DNA of 64,000 bases from Telmatactis stephensoni. Its lineage: Eukaryota > Cnidaria > Anthozoa > Actiniaria > Isophelliidae. Shown in pieces: positions 11,870 to 24,071 of the stretch. Below the pieces are notes generated by a model, which was given only the letters and a program-made list of their open reading frames with translations, was not told the DNA's origin and did no database searches. The position numbers were made by a program, and so were the translations under genes. The first letter of the stretch is position 1, and every line of letters starts with the position of its first letter. The stretch lies in assembly GCA_029948255.1 (NCBI GenBank), contig JALIZF010001605.1, positions 85,001 through 149,000 of the forward strand, read 5' to 3'.

Positions 11870-11990
11870 AGTGAATGGCTTATTAGCTCAAGCGGTTCGT
11901 TGCTGGCTCGAAATTCCAATGATCGTGGGTTCGACTCCCGGGGTGGTACATACAATTTTTTTCTTTTTTTTTTTCTTTTTTTTCTTTTTT
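11870..11990 (+). mobile_element. tRNA-derived SINE head or tRNA pseudogene
   Basis: An A-box-like TTAGCTCAAGCGG and a perfect B box GGTTCGACTCC are spaced as in a tRNA gene. The acceptor and anticodon stems do not pair, so this is not a functional tRNA. A T-rich tail (TTTTTC repeats) follows at once. Pol III promoter boxes are seen; mobility is inferred. Confidence 0.6.
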
Positions 11991-12869
11991 CTTTGCTTCA
12001 TTATCTTTTTCTTTTGTTCTTTCGTACTCAAGTCTATTATTTTTTGCTAAAAAAATTACATTAGCTAATATTATTAATAATTATCCAACTGACTCTCTAA
12101 AAATTCCTTTAAATGCTTTACAGGTGGGCCCAAACTTAATGTTTAAATTTGTGAGAGCAATGATCTATCATTTAAAAAAAATATGTATTGCTTTAATTGA
12201 TCTATAATTTTGCCTTCAAAATTCAAATTTAACTAAAATAAAACTAATTTAACTAAAGGGAACAATCCACGAGTTACTTCGCCATTGGCGGATTGATTAA
12301 TACCACCTTCGCATGGTCCCTACGACACAAGGAAAGTTAATTTAATTTGTTGCATGTCTCAACTTTCAAAGATGTCACGTCGTGCGATATTGATATAACA
12401 AATAATTGTAATAAAAAGACTTATATTTACAAAAGTGATAATTGTAAACATTCTTTTACAGCGAGACGACCAACAAGACATCGCATCATCGTGAGGTATT
12501 ATTCGTATGAACCACTGTACGAAAAACAACATTTATGTATACGTCATAAAAAAATTGGCGTTTCTCCCTAAAAACAGAGTCGCATTGCGAGAGAAATTAT
12601 TTTGAGATCGTTACAAGAGAATTCTGAATAATAATCATATAAAAATTGGTTATTTCTAGTATTCTTCCTTTTTCAAAAGTGGTTCAGTAAGTTTTATAGC
12701 TTTCACGGCGAAAGCAACGTAACGGTTATCCATATTAATTTTTTTCAGAGTCCTTTGGAAGCTTTTAAGAGCCACGAAGAACATCATTGAAGCGGTAAGA
12801 ACAGCTTGAAGGCAAAAGAAAATAAGTCCTTTTTAGATTCCAGCTAGTTTAAGCATTTCATACTATTGC

Positions 12870-12880
12870 AGTGAGTCCGT

Positions 12881-12912
<32 letters not shown>

Positions 12913-12989
12913 CAGTCAGTCAGTCAGTCAGTCAGTCAGTCAGTCAGTCAGTCAGTCAGTCAGTCAGTCAGTCAGTCAGTCAGTCAGTC

Positions 12990-13021
<32 letters not shown>

Positions 13022-13048
13022 AGTCAGTCAGTCCGTCAGTCAGTTTTG
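12870..13048. repeat. (GTCA)n microsatellite
   Basis: A long run of GTCA/CAGT with a few GTCC variants, lying in the intron between the second and third exons of the truncated paralogue. Confidence 0.95.
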
Positions 13049-13434
13049 CTTGTCAGTCTATCATGATCAGTCAGTTGCTCGTTTGTTCGTTACATACATT
13101 CGGTCGTTATCTTATTGTTAACATTATTTCCGTAGCTGACGATTTTGCTCAAATCTCACATGAACCATGAACGAGCAAGGGGTTTCAAAAGTAAGTCCTT
13201 AGATAAATAGAATGACACAGTATTGGGTTGATAGTCCATGCATGATATGTTCACTCCGGGCCTTACTCCTAATGTTTTGCCTCGAAAAAATGTGTTATAC
13301 TGGATTTAGTGTAAAAATTAATGAATTTGCCGATGACAAGAAAACAAAAATGTTTTAACACATTTTTTCCCTCCTACTCTTTCCTGTAAATTTTTCCGTT
13401 TTAAAGCCGAACCTTTTTGGGTATTTTCTGTATG

Positions 13435-13725
13435 AAAACACTTACAGTTATGCAAGAGATACAAGCAAATTTCGATTTTTGAAAATTCGTATCTCCTTGA
13501 TTTTTCAACTTATATCCTTCAAACGTCACAGTTTTACTGGTTTTGATGTGTTCTTTCCAGTTAGGGTAATTGTTTTTAAGTTTGGGAACTTTTGGAATTA
13601 CATGAAAAAGCCGTTAGTATGAAATGATTGTAGCAATTCACAAAATACGTCATTTATACGTCTTGGTAACAGTCATATTCGCATTCAGCATGAAAAATCA
13701 GTTTAGAATAGCTGTTACCAGCCTC
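13435..13725. repeat. Repeat copy that is the empty-site relative of the region at 24.4-26.6 kb
   Basis: Its reverse complement matches 24365-24450 and then 26255-26445, with blocks such as CTCCTTGATTTTTCAACTT and AGCATGAAAAATC. Here the two halves are contiguous; at 24.4-26.3 kb they are separated by a TTAA-flanked palindrome. No coding content. Confidence 0.75.
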
Positions 13726-13937
13726 TACCCCAAAATGACTTCTGCACTTTTTGCGATCGACTTTTTCAATTTTGCGCCTAGTCTATGGCTTAGTTTTTTG
13801 ATGCGTTGTTCGATTCTTTGCCATGCTTCTGTCAAAATCAACATGATTGCATGGGTATGATGTATATTAGAATAGCTGTGAATGCAGTTACAATTTGTGC
13901 TATAGACAAAGGCCATTTCAGCTATTGGTCGGCCGAC

Positions 13938-14176
13938 TTAGGCCAAGTTCAGACGTCGAACTTTTGCCGTGTCGAATCTAATAGTTGCATTTTGTAGATG
14001 AGAAGTGCGGCGTTTGAACCTATTGTATTTGACAGATTTGATTAAGTATTAAATTGACAAATTCAATCTGAATCAAATTTGTCAAATTCATTTGGTTCAG
14101 AAGCCGCACTTCTCGTCTACAAAACGCAACTATTAAATTCGACGCGGCAAAAGTTCGACGTCTGAACTGGGCCTAA
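13938..14176. mobile_element. MITE, TTAGGCC...GGCCTAA termini
   Basis: Inverted termini TTAGGCCAAGTTCAGACGTCG and its near reverse complement, with arms of about 100 bp. It shares its terminal pattern with the shorter element at 16542-16678. It lies in the last intron of the truncated paralogue. Confidence 0.85.
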
Positions 14177-14976
14177 GCCTTTTTAAGCCTTTTATTTCAT
14201 TTATCTATGGTGAATTGTTGCCTCTTCTTAGGAGAAGTTGTCTCAATGATGAGCAAAGTAGATTTTCATGCCAAGCAGCTTGGAGACTCACGTGATCCTG
14301 AAATTCTTCGACTAAAACTTGACGTCAGCCGAACACGCGTGCAGGCTCGAGCTATAATCAAGAAATTGGACGAATTCATTGGTACAATAATATAATATTA
14401 ATAATATTAATAAGCTGTCTTTCTTTAAGTCATTTTAAAATATAGGCAGGTAGCTAAGTAGGTAGGTTAATAGGTTGGATGGTTGGTTGGTGTTGTCCAT
14501 AAGGCGGTGATATGTAATTTCTAGCACTAACAAAGCTGATTAAAGAACACAGTTTTATTCAATTTGTTCAACTGAATTGTTCTGTTAACAAATGTAAAGG
14601 ATTAAGTTAAGTTAAGGATTAGAAGCATTCAATTTTGGTAAAAAATATTGTTAGAGTGTAGTGATAAATTATGAATAGGTAATTATAGCATTTTTTTTTT
14701 TTTGCTATTGTATGCGTGTCTAGTCCTTTTCCGTTGTCTGACTCCTACTTGGCTTCCTGTGCTATTCAAAACCTAATTCATGCATTTTGAATGCCCATCT
14801 CAAGAAGCATTTGCCAGGGCTAGCGCTTAAACCAAGGATTCTTGTGCTGTTGTGCAAATGAGGTCACTGGTCTAATTACCGTGCAGCCCCGTTAAGTTAA
14901 CACGTCCACCTTTAGACCCCCCAAAAAAGTGGCTGTATAATCGGGGTCGGCCGTAATTCAATTAAACTACCTTTAT

Positions 14977-15101
14977 TAGGCCCTTTGCAGCATGTTGGAA
15001 TGCAGCTCAGTTTGGAGGGCAAAACAAAAGAATTTCAATGCTGCAAATCATTGTTTTTGCCCTCCAAAATGCGCTCATTCGCACGTGCTGCAAAGGGCCT
15101 A
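14977..15101. mobile_element. Small MITE, TAGGCCCTTTGCAGCA termini
   Basis: TAGGCCCTTTGCAGCA at the left is mirrored as TGCTGCAAAGGGCCTA at the right, with mirrored inner blocks around GAGGGCAAAA. No ORF. Confidence 0.85.
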
Positions 15102-15919
15102 TTGTAATCTAGCTACAGTAAACTAAGAATTTCACTACTGACAGACAGTAACATATTCACTACATGCAGGGGGTCTTTTGTATAGAAAATTAGTCTTCAA
15201 AAAGCTGTAATAGTAGCTTGATAATTAATATTTGATAATGGAAATTAATATCCACATGAAGTATGAATAGAGACCTGCAAAAGTGAACATGCACTCAATC
15301 GAGCCAAAATGTTTTTGCACAGGCAGCCCAAGCTCATTATCTGACAACATTTAACCGTTCAAATACACGTAAATCCATGAAGTCGAAAATACGACTTTTG
15401 ACGAATAAAATTACAGAATACAATAAAATGACATTCGATGTGCCTTGTAAAGTTATTTTAATACTACATTTTCGAGTTCCTCTTTGCTCTTGCTAAGCCT
15501 CGATTACGCGAAATTTATTCCATAGAATTTTAGCAACAGTCCGATGGAATGGAATGAACAAACAAAGAGAATACTTTAGAATTCCACGGCTAAATAAATA
15601 TCCTGAATATTTTACTTGGATTCGAGGCTAAGCCTGAGCAAAACGGAATTCGAAACTGGTCTATATTGTAAATAAAGCCTTATTTCACGTTTTTTTTTTA
15701 ATATCTCCCTCCCCCTACTAAGAAGAGGGAGCCTCTAGCAAAATTACTCAAAAACACACGAAGGTTAATAAATGTGCAATTACTGAAAATTTGTAGCGTA
15801 AAATATGTTAGCTTAGCTTCTGATTGTTTATGAACGCGGTTAGGCCTTATGATCATTAATAAAAGATTTTTGAAGTATTACGGTAATGTCTTCGGTTTGT
15901 CGTTTATTTTATTTTATTT
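15102..15919. other. No gene recognised
   Basis: AT-rich spacer between the truncated paralogue and the Ly6 microexon gene. I see no ORF, palindrome or RNA feature that I can support. Confidence 0.5.
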
Positions 15920-16207
15920 TACTCTGCTCTACTCTACTCTACTCTACTCTACTCTACTCTACTCTACTCTACTCTACTCTACTCTACTCTACTCTACTCT
16001 ACTCTACTCTACTCTACTCTACTCTACTCTACTCTACTCTACTCTACTCTACTCTACTCTACTCTACTCTACTCTACTCTACTCTACTCTACTCTACTCT
16101 ACTCTACTCTACTCTACTCTACTCTACTCTACTCTACTCTACTCTACTCTACTCTACTTTACTTTACTTTACTTTACTTTACTTTACTTTACTTTACTTT
16201 ACTTTAC
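15920..16207. repeat. (ACTCT)n to (ACTTT)n pentanucleotide microsatellite
   Basis: About 48 copies of ACTCT grade into ACTTT at the right end. Open reading frames across it are artefacts of the repeat. Confidence 0.97.
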
Positions 16208-16310
16208 TGTATTATCATTGTATTATTTTAATCATTTCTTTTTCAGAATCTTACGTTTCTATTCAACCTGAAAGTAAAAATACTAAAAACTAAAATATAC
16301 CTACTAATTT

Positions 16311-16323
16311 ATGCAAATTACTT
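16311..16323 (+). promoter_or_regulatory. Octamer-containing block upstream of the Ly6 gene
   Basis: ATGCAAATTACTT, containing the perfect octamer ATGCAAAT recognised by POU-domain factors, lies 102 bp before the ATG. The identical 13 bases lie 107 bp before the ATG of the EGF paralogue at 40105-40117. The match is seen; function is inferred. Confidence 0.6.
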
Positions 16324-16412
16324 AAGCAGTGGAATAAATTGAGTAGTCTTACTGGCTTCCAGCACAGAGCTGTTGATCATATCGACGACGTCGACGGTTT
16401 TCATCAGTTAAG

Positions 16413-19400
16413 ATGAAGGTGTTTCTTTTGGTTTTGGTAAGTCGCTTCTCATGTTCCCAGAGCTATGTGAATTTCCTTTTATGTTGTATTTAGCAATAAC
16501 AAATAGTATACACTTCTAATTCAAACCTGATTTCGAGCCATTTAGGCCTAGTTCAAACGTCGCATCTCACATGTACCAAACTCAATGCAAATTAGTCAAA
16601 TCTTTTGTTTCTTCTCATCATCATCTCATTTGCATTACATTCGACACATGTGAGATGCGACGTTTGAACTAGGTCTTAGGCTCTGACTTTAATTTCCAAA
16701 CAACAACAAGATATTTAACTAGCTTTCAGTCTTCAACCATACATTTAATTTTGTATTGTTTCATCACACCAGGAATTTGAACCGGACCCACTGAACAAAT
16801 TAAACATTCCTAGCAGATTTTAGGTGTTCTCGGTTTTCCTAGTTTGACTGTAACTAAATAAAATATCTTTGCCGGTTTATTTTTTAGATTCTTTGCCTCT
16901 TTGGGCTATACTTTGAAGCTGAAGCGACTGAGCATGGTTAGTTAAAAAATAGATAAATATACCGTCATTTTATCATTTACCTTACGATTTCTAAGTCATT
17001 AATTTATCTCACTCGTCGTTCCGCATATTGGATATTCTGATTATTGGTCCCTTGTCCTTGTAGGTGACTCATCGCTTTTTATGGAAGCGAATTTTCCCGA
17101 GGCCAACAAGGAACTTGACTCAGTGAAGGATGACACAAGTGATAATGATGCCTTTCTTAGTGAAAAGCACTTGAGCAATGGTAAATTATTTGGTATTATT
17201 TGAAAACTTATCAATAACTAAAAAATATCATGGGCATAAGCATTTAAATATTTATCGTCCGCGGTAGTTCTTTTAGCCATAAGACGGCTGGTCTCCCAGG
17301 AAGCGGCCGACAGTGCGTTCTTTACCTTCCTCTTTCCATCATTTAGTGTTCCATTTTAAGTCTATTTAATGTTACTCATAACGGAAAGAGGTAGAAACAA
17401 GTGTGAGGTGACTGGGAATCGCGCCTGACAGCAAACCGAATTTTTGTGCAAAATTCAAACTGAAAAGATTTTAAGTATGCTAGCTCATTATCTGTCGACT
17501 AGAACACAACCATTAATATCAAACACTTCAAATATGTAAGCCTGAATAACATTTTATTGTACGTAATGAATGAATGAGATAAAGTGTTATTTTTAAACCA
17601 AGTTTCTGATTGGTGCACGTAACGCATGCGTATGCAAGTTCTTCTGTGCTCTGTTTTGCTCCTCGGAACAGATTAAAACGAGTCCTGGGTCTGTACTATC
17701 TTGAATGTTTATCAATAAATCATTGCCATAGTCCCCCCCCCCCCCCCCCCCCCGTTTTTAAACTTGATTATTTGCTCTATTAGGGATTACAACCAGGAAT
17801 CCATTTAGTAAGTCGCATCCTCTCTAGCATGTATACAATTTGTCTGCGCATGTCTGTGTTTTTGGCGGCTTGAAATTCATTTGCGTACCGAATGCAAGAA
17901 ATTTTATATGTTGACATGGAACATTTGCTTGGCGATCTCGTTCTTCAAAATTATGTTCAACTACCGAAATACTGAGACAACTGAGACATAAGCAGTCTAA
18001 CTACCGCAAGTGCGCTGTGGATAACTATCCAGATCGAAGGCACCCCAGATGGGAAAATATCACGCGTCAAAGTCAGTATAAAATTGTGAGAAGGACCAGA
18101 ACACCGTACTTTCGAGTTATATTGTAGGCGCTGAATTTATATATAAGGTACAATAAGCAGTGGAAGTCATTACTGCATGAATTGGATCCAATAAGGGTAT
18201 TTTAGACTTCATCGGTCGTTGAATAATTAGCCATGTTTACCGGAATGTCGTACTTTTTCGCGAAAAATTCTTATAATTCATTCTAAAAATTTTACATCTT
18301 AGACAGTACCCCCAGCAAAATTATTTGATAATTGGCTTTTTTTTCCATGTCTCTTTCTTGCAAAACTGAGCTTTTTTGGTCAAAACTCCTGGTCCCTGCA
18401 TGTGATCTAAAGCATTTTTGTGAACGTGTTTTCAAGCACATTTCTGTTCCAGACAAAATGCAAATTTCAGCGAGCTGTTTATTACTCTTTGATTAAGTAA
18501 AAAAATTGTTTCATACAGAATAACATGTATGTCTCCCCACATATCAAAGAAGGTCATTATTTTCTAGATAAATGTTGCACATGATAAAATATGGATGACT
18601 GAATTGAGTCAATTTTATCACAATGGGAACAAGGCCTGAACCATGTTGTAAACACTGCTTGAAATCATATCGAGGGACCACGAGCTTTGACCAAAAAATT
18701 AAAGCTCAGTGTTGCAAGAAAGAAGCGTGGAAAAAGCCAATTGATTATTTTAATAATAAAATAATAAAATTAAATCAAAAAAAATAAAAAATTAAATAAA
18801 ATAATTTTAATAAAATAATTTTACTGGGGGCGTTGTCTAATCAGATGTAACATTTTGAAAATGAATTTCAAGAATTTCGCGCGAAAAAGTAAAAAATTGG
18901 CTAATTATTCAACGATCGATGAAGTCTAATATACCCTAATCGGATCCAATTCACATAGTAACGTGTTGGTAATGACTTCCACTGTTTAATACACCTTATA
19001 AATAGATTTAGCGCCCACAACATAACTCGAAAGTGCGGAGTTCTGGTCGCCGATTTCCCGCTGAAACATTTTATTCAGCCAATTGAACTTTCAAAAGTGA
19101 ACTTTGACAAGTTGTGTGATGTTTCTGTATCAACTTCCTCTGTGGACTCTCAAAGAAGTCTTTTTCGATTCCAGTACCTAGACGTCTAAATTAGAGCAAA
19201 TTAATGATGAAGAAGATTAGACAAACTTTTCAAGAAAAATGAGCCGAACACTGCTCTTTAGTTTTATTAGGAGATTAGTCATTGCCCAACTAATCGTGAT
19301 CCGTCGATTCGCCGAAAATTCGTCAGTATAAAATGAACAAATTCAGTTTTTCTCCTAACAATTCTAAGCTTGGATTTGAATTCTGGCAGCTTTCATCATC

Positions 19401-19979
19401 ATGTGAGTAGAAGAGAAAAGAAAATGTCCATTTTCTGTTCAGAATTTGTTTTCTGAAATGACACTTCGGGATTAAGCTTCCTTCCTTCCTTCCTTCCTTC
19501 CTTCCTTCCTTCCTTCCTTCCTTCCTTCCTTCCTTCCTTCCTTCCTTCCTTCCTTCCTTCCTTCCTTCCTTCCTTCCTTCCTTCCTTCCTTCCTTCCTTC
19601 CTTCCTTCCTTCCTTCCTTCCTTCCTTCCTTCCTTCCTTCCTTCCTTCTTCCTTCCTTCCTTCCTCCTTCCTTCCTTCCTTCCTTCCTTCCTTCCTTCCT
19701 TCCTTCCTTCCTTCCTTCCCTCCTTCCCTTCCTTCTTCCTTCCTTCCTTCCTTCCTTCCTTCCTTCCTTCATTCCTTCCTTCCTTCCTTCCTTCCTTCCT
19801 TCTTCCTTCTTCCTTCCCTTCCTTCCTTCCTTCCTTCCCTTCCTTCCTTCCTTCCTTCCTTCCTTCCTTCCTTCCTTCCTTCCTTCCTTCCTTCCTTCCT
19901 TCCTTCCTTCCTTCCTTCCTTCCTTCCTTCCTTCCTTCCTTCCTTCCTTCCTTCCTTCCTTTCCTTTCCCTTTCTTTCT

Positions 19980-20039
<60 letters not shown>

Positions 20040-23000
20040 TTAGGATTTTCAACCAGGAACCCATTTAGTAAGTAAAATCAAATTCAGTAGATAACGTGTT
20101 TTTATAGCAACCTTGTGGTTAGCCGTAATTCTATAACTTTTCTTTAATTTAATTGTTTGTTCTTTTAGGATTTACAACGAGTAATTCGTTTGGTAGGTAT
20201 ATAATAGTTTTCTTTATTTGAACAGTAATCTTATTCAAATCCCTATGTTACTTTGAAATGTGTCAGAATTTGTTTGTTTGTTTGTTTGTTTGTTTGTTTG
20301 TTTGTTTGTTTGTTTGTTTGTTTGTTTGTTTGTTTGTTTGTTTGTTTGTTTGTTTGTTTGTTTGTTTGTTTGTTTGTTTGTTTGTTTGTTTGTTTGTTTG
20401 TTTGTTTGTTTGTTTGTTTGTTTGTTTGTTTGTTTGTTTTTGCGTAGTTTATTCTCAGGGGCCGGTTGTACGAAGGGTGAATAGTGCTATCCAGCGGATA
20501 AATCCTTATCCAGCAGATAAAATCTATACAAAATCTATACAACAGTAGATAATTCTTATCCGGTGGATAACTTTATCCAACCTTCGTACAACCGGGCCCT
20601 GGTGTCCTTAGGCCACTATTCTTTTACGTTTTACGATTTTTTTAATTTGTACACTCATTCAATGACCCTTTTTTTTCTTTCAGGTCGTTTTACTACCAGG
20701 CGTCCATTTACCACGCGAAATCCATTATTTCGTAAGTACAAGATATCTCCCAAAAAAATTCAGCTTAATTATACCTTTTATTTGATCGTTTTGTTTCGTT
20801 TTTCATTCTTTCTTTATTAATTGGTTATTGGTACCAAGAGACCACAAGAGAACAAAGCGGATTGATGTCTGCGCGATGCTCGTAGCATTTTTTTTGTTTT
20901 TTGTTGTTGTTTTTTTGTAACAGGAACTTGATGATGATGATGATGATGATGATGAACTTTATTTTAGTGTCATGGTATTTAGTTTAGTAGCTAATTGGGG
21001 ACACTATAAAATAACAATTAACAAAAAAATAAAACTTTCAAATATAAACTTTCAAATATGAATATGTATATATAAAATCTACGTTTAAAATATATGTATA
21101 ATATCTTAGCCTATAACAAAAGAAGATAAAAGATCCTATATGTCGATTGGTGCTTCTGTCCCGCCCTCGGTCCTAGGGAAAAAAAACAACAAAAAACAAA
21201 CAAACGAGCAAACATACACTTGGCGCCATATCGCGCACGTAAGGCGCTCAAACAATGGAATTTGCATTGATTTATACGAACCGTTCCTTCCTCCGACAAT
21301 CAAATTTCACTGTTATATACTAACTGTCAAGGTCTATTTTTCTCGTGCTCTAATTGGGCGAGAGGGTATCACGTGAACGCGAGCAATCTTAAATGTTTAT
21401 CAATAAATCATTGCCATAGTTTTTTCCCTTGTTTATAAATTTGATTCTTTGCTCTTTTATATTACGGTTTACAACCAGGAATCAATTTGGTAAGTCGCAT
21501 ACTCTCTAATTCAATAGCAAACAGACCTTTTTGTCATTTTAATGGTAAGCGAATTTCCCTATCTTCCCCTGATACTCAAGATTAATTCAATTTCTTTGCT
21601 CTTTTTAGGGTTTACAACCAGGAATCCATTCCGTAAGTGACTGAAATTTCTTTACAAATAAAATAAACTTATAAAAAGCTAGTCTAGTTTCTAGCAGTTT
21701 CAAGTATATTTCCTTATCATTTTTTATAATTAATTAATTAATTAATTAATCATATACATACAAAAATTTCTTGAATGTGATTGGATGAGAGCACGCCAAT
21801 ATTTGTAAAAGTTTTGCAACTAGGCAATCAAATTTCACGTTTAGCATTCAAAAATGTCAAAATTTGCACTTTCGCTACAAATTAAAAACAGAAAACCACT
21901 TTCTACTTTGTGCAACAAATTTTCACGACCTGCAACATTGATTTTTGTTGCATGACAAGTTGCGCGCGGGGTGGTAACAACAGCAACATCGCTCTACAAC
22001 TTGCAACGCAACAATGTTGCTCGACAAGTTGCACGATTTTGCTGCTCGTATTACCGTACCTTTACGCACGATTAAGTATGAATATGGTACTCACAGAATT
22101 GGTAATACGAAAAGTACAGGAAATCTCACCCGTTTGCATTTTTAACACCATTTTTCTGTTACTTTTTGAATTGCATACATATAGACAGTTTCCGTCTGTG
22201 ATCGATGTTATTGACTTTAAGTTTTCTTTTATTTTTTAGAGTTTCCGCATCCAACTACCTCGGGATATTGTAAGTAAATTGAAGATTACTAAAAAGTTAC
22301 GTAAAATTAATGTGAAGCTAATATCATTTCGTTTTTACGGAAATTAGTGGTAGATAGATGAAACTACGTGCTATACTTGAATTACTATGATTTCTTGTAT
22401 GCACGATTTTGTCTTGTTTTGTTTTTCCTTCTCTTTTTATCGTTTTAGCATTTTTTCTGCAATATAACTTGTGCCATTTAACTAATAGCCCTACTAATTC
22501 TGCTCTCCAGATACTCCCGGATGGTTCTTAGCTCCTCGTTTTCGAAGGTGCTACAAATGCCGAATCGCACCTTCGATGAGACAGTGTCTTTCCCGAACAA
22601 CGTTTTGCCGTGGTGAATGCATGTCTGGAAAAGCAACGCTCCGAAGTGATGGTAGAATGATTTACTTCGCTGGTTGTCGTAATCAATTCGGTATGATTCA
22701 AGGTCGCTGCCAACGGACTTGTGACGAAGCATTGAAGAGAGGAATTGCAAGTCGTTGCTCAAAAAGATGTTGCTATGGTGATTTGTGTAATGGTGAATGT
22801 AAGTCCAATGGTGCTATAATACCGACATTATATATTATGAGCGGGAAAATAGTGCTATGCATTAATAAGGATATAACACATTAAGCTACAGTCGGCGCCT
22901 TTTTGAATTGGCACACTTTCGAAAAAATGGTCAAAGTTCTACGTTTATGAATTGTGACTTTTTCCCCCTCGCCCCCTAAGCAATGTTGTCCACTAGTCAG

Positions 23001-24034
23001 ATTCCAGGATGGGAGACTTTTCTCACCTCAACATTGAATAGGGGGAGGGGGAATGACCGCTGAATTAAACAAACTTAGTTGCCAATGAGGACAAAGATAG
23101 GTCATTTTCTTCCACGAATGTGTCATTCAAAAAGGCGCCGATTGTAGGTGTTTTTGCAGGTACTAAAACAAAACAAAACAAAACAAACAAAAAGACTTAA
23201 AAAAAACTGATCATGAGTCTGTTTTTGTGACTTGCACTTATGCAAGGCTTATGCCTTAGGTACGGTCCAGACCTAACGATAATTTAAATTTCACAGCGAT
23301 ACGGCCAACTGCAAGGCATCGCATCATTCTAAGGTATTCATTGATCACGATTTTAGCTCAACAATCTGGCGGTAACTGTCATTTATTTATTTTTATTTTT
23401 TCAGAGTCCTATGGAGGCTTTTGGGAGCTACAAAGAACATCATCAATACGGTGAGTAGTCCATTACTTTTAATAGCACCATGATGGCCAGATATCTACAA
23501 AGTTAGGATGATTAGCTATCTACAGTGTCGCATTTTATTTACCTTTACCTTGATTTAGATCCAGGTTTTGCTCAAATTCCAAATGCAGCAAGATCGAGTC
23601 GGAGCCTATAAAAGTAAGTGCTTTAGTCGCGATGTTTTCATGTCTTACGTTTTTACATTTTTTGCAATTTGAAAGGGTCAGTGCTTGCGCGTACACATAG
23701 CTTTATGCAACGTACACTCATATTGATCAAAAACAAACATGGCAGATGATCTATTTTTATAGGAGAAGTTGTCTCATTGATGAACGGTGTAAATTCACAC
23801 GCCCAGCTACTCAAAGATTCACGTGACCCAGAGGTTCTTCGCGCAAGGCAAGAAATCAGTGCAACACGCTTGCGCGTTCAATCGATCATCAACAAATTGG
23901 ATAAGTTCCTTGGTAGGTAGTATTGACCAGTCCGGTCTTCGAACAGTTTAAAATGAACTGGCTGTCCATGTTTCCATTTTATTGAAAATCAAGCCAAGGA
24001 CTTATAAAAAACTATTTTGATTGAGTATGATAGT

Positions 24035-24071
<37 letters not shown>

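Larger units (their letters stand above)
10725..12275. mobile_element. Possible non-autonomous DNA element bounded by a 13-bp inverted repeat
   Basis: AACTCGTGGATTG at 10725-10737 is exactly reverse-complemented at 12263-12275. The left end folds into an immediate second hairpin (GTGGATTGAAAATCCAC). No target duplication is evident. The interval has no ORF I can support; it includes a CACT microsatellite at 10870-10903 and the tRNA-like block at 11870-11990. Confidence 0.35.
12462..14395 (+). pseudogene. Truncated 3' half of a paralogue of the Ly6 microexon gene
   Basis: Four exons align one for one with the last exons of the gene at 16413-24257: 12462-12495, 12749-12794, 13136-13190 and 14232-14381. 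All boundaries keep the same phases. Conserved peptides include RVLW.LL.ATKNII and SRDPE.LR. The paralogue's final exon is not seen; the last exon reads on to a TAA ending at 14395. No leader, microexon or Ly6 exon was found upstream to 9.4 kb. Conserved frame without a visible 5' half suggests a partial duplication, or a gene whose front lies further upstream. Confidence 0.75.

Noticed and set aside
11870..11990. Functional tRNA gene
   Set aside because: A and B boxes are present but the acceptor and anticodon stems do not pair; a SINE or pseudogene fits better.
10725..12275. Confident DNA transposon
   Set aside because: Only a 13-bp inverted match without a target duplication; the left end is itself a hairpin, so chance is possible. 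Reported at low confidence only.
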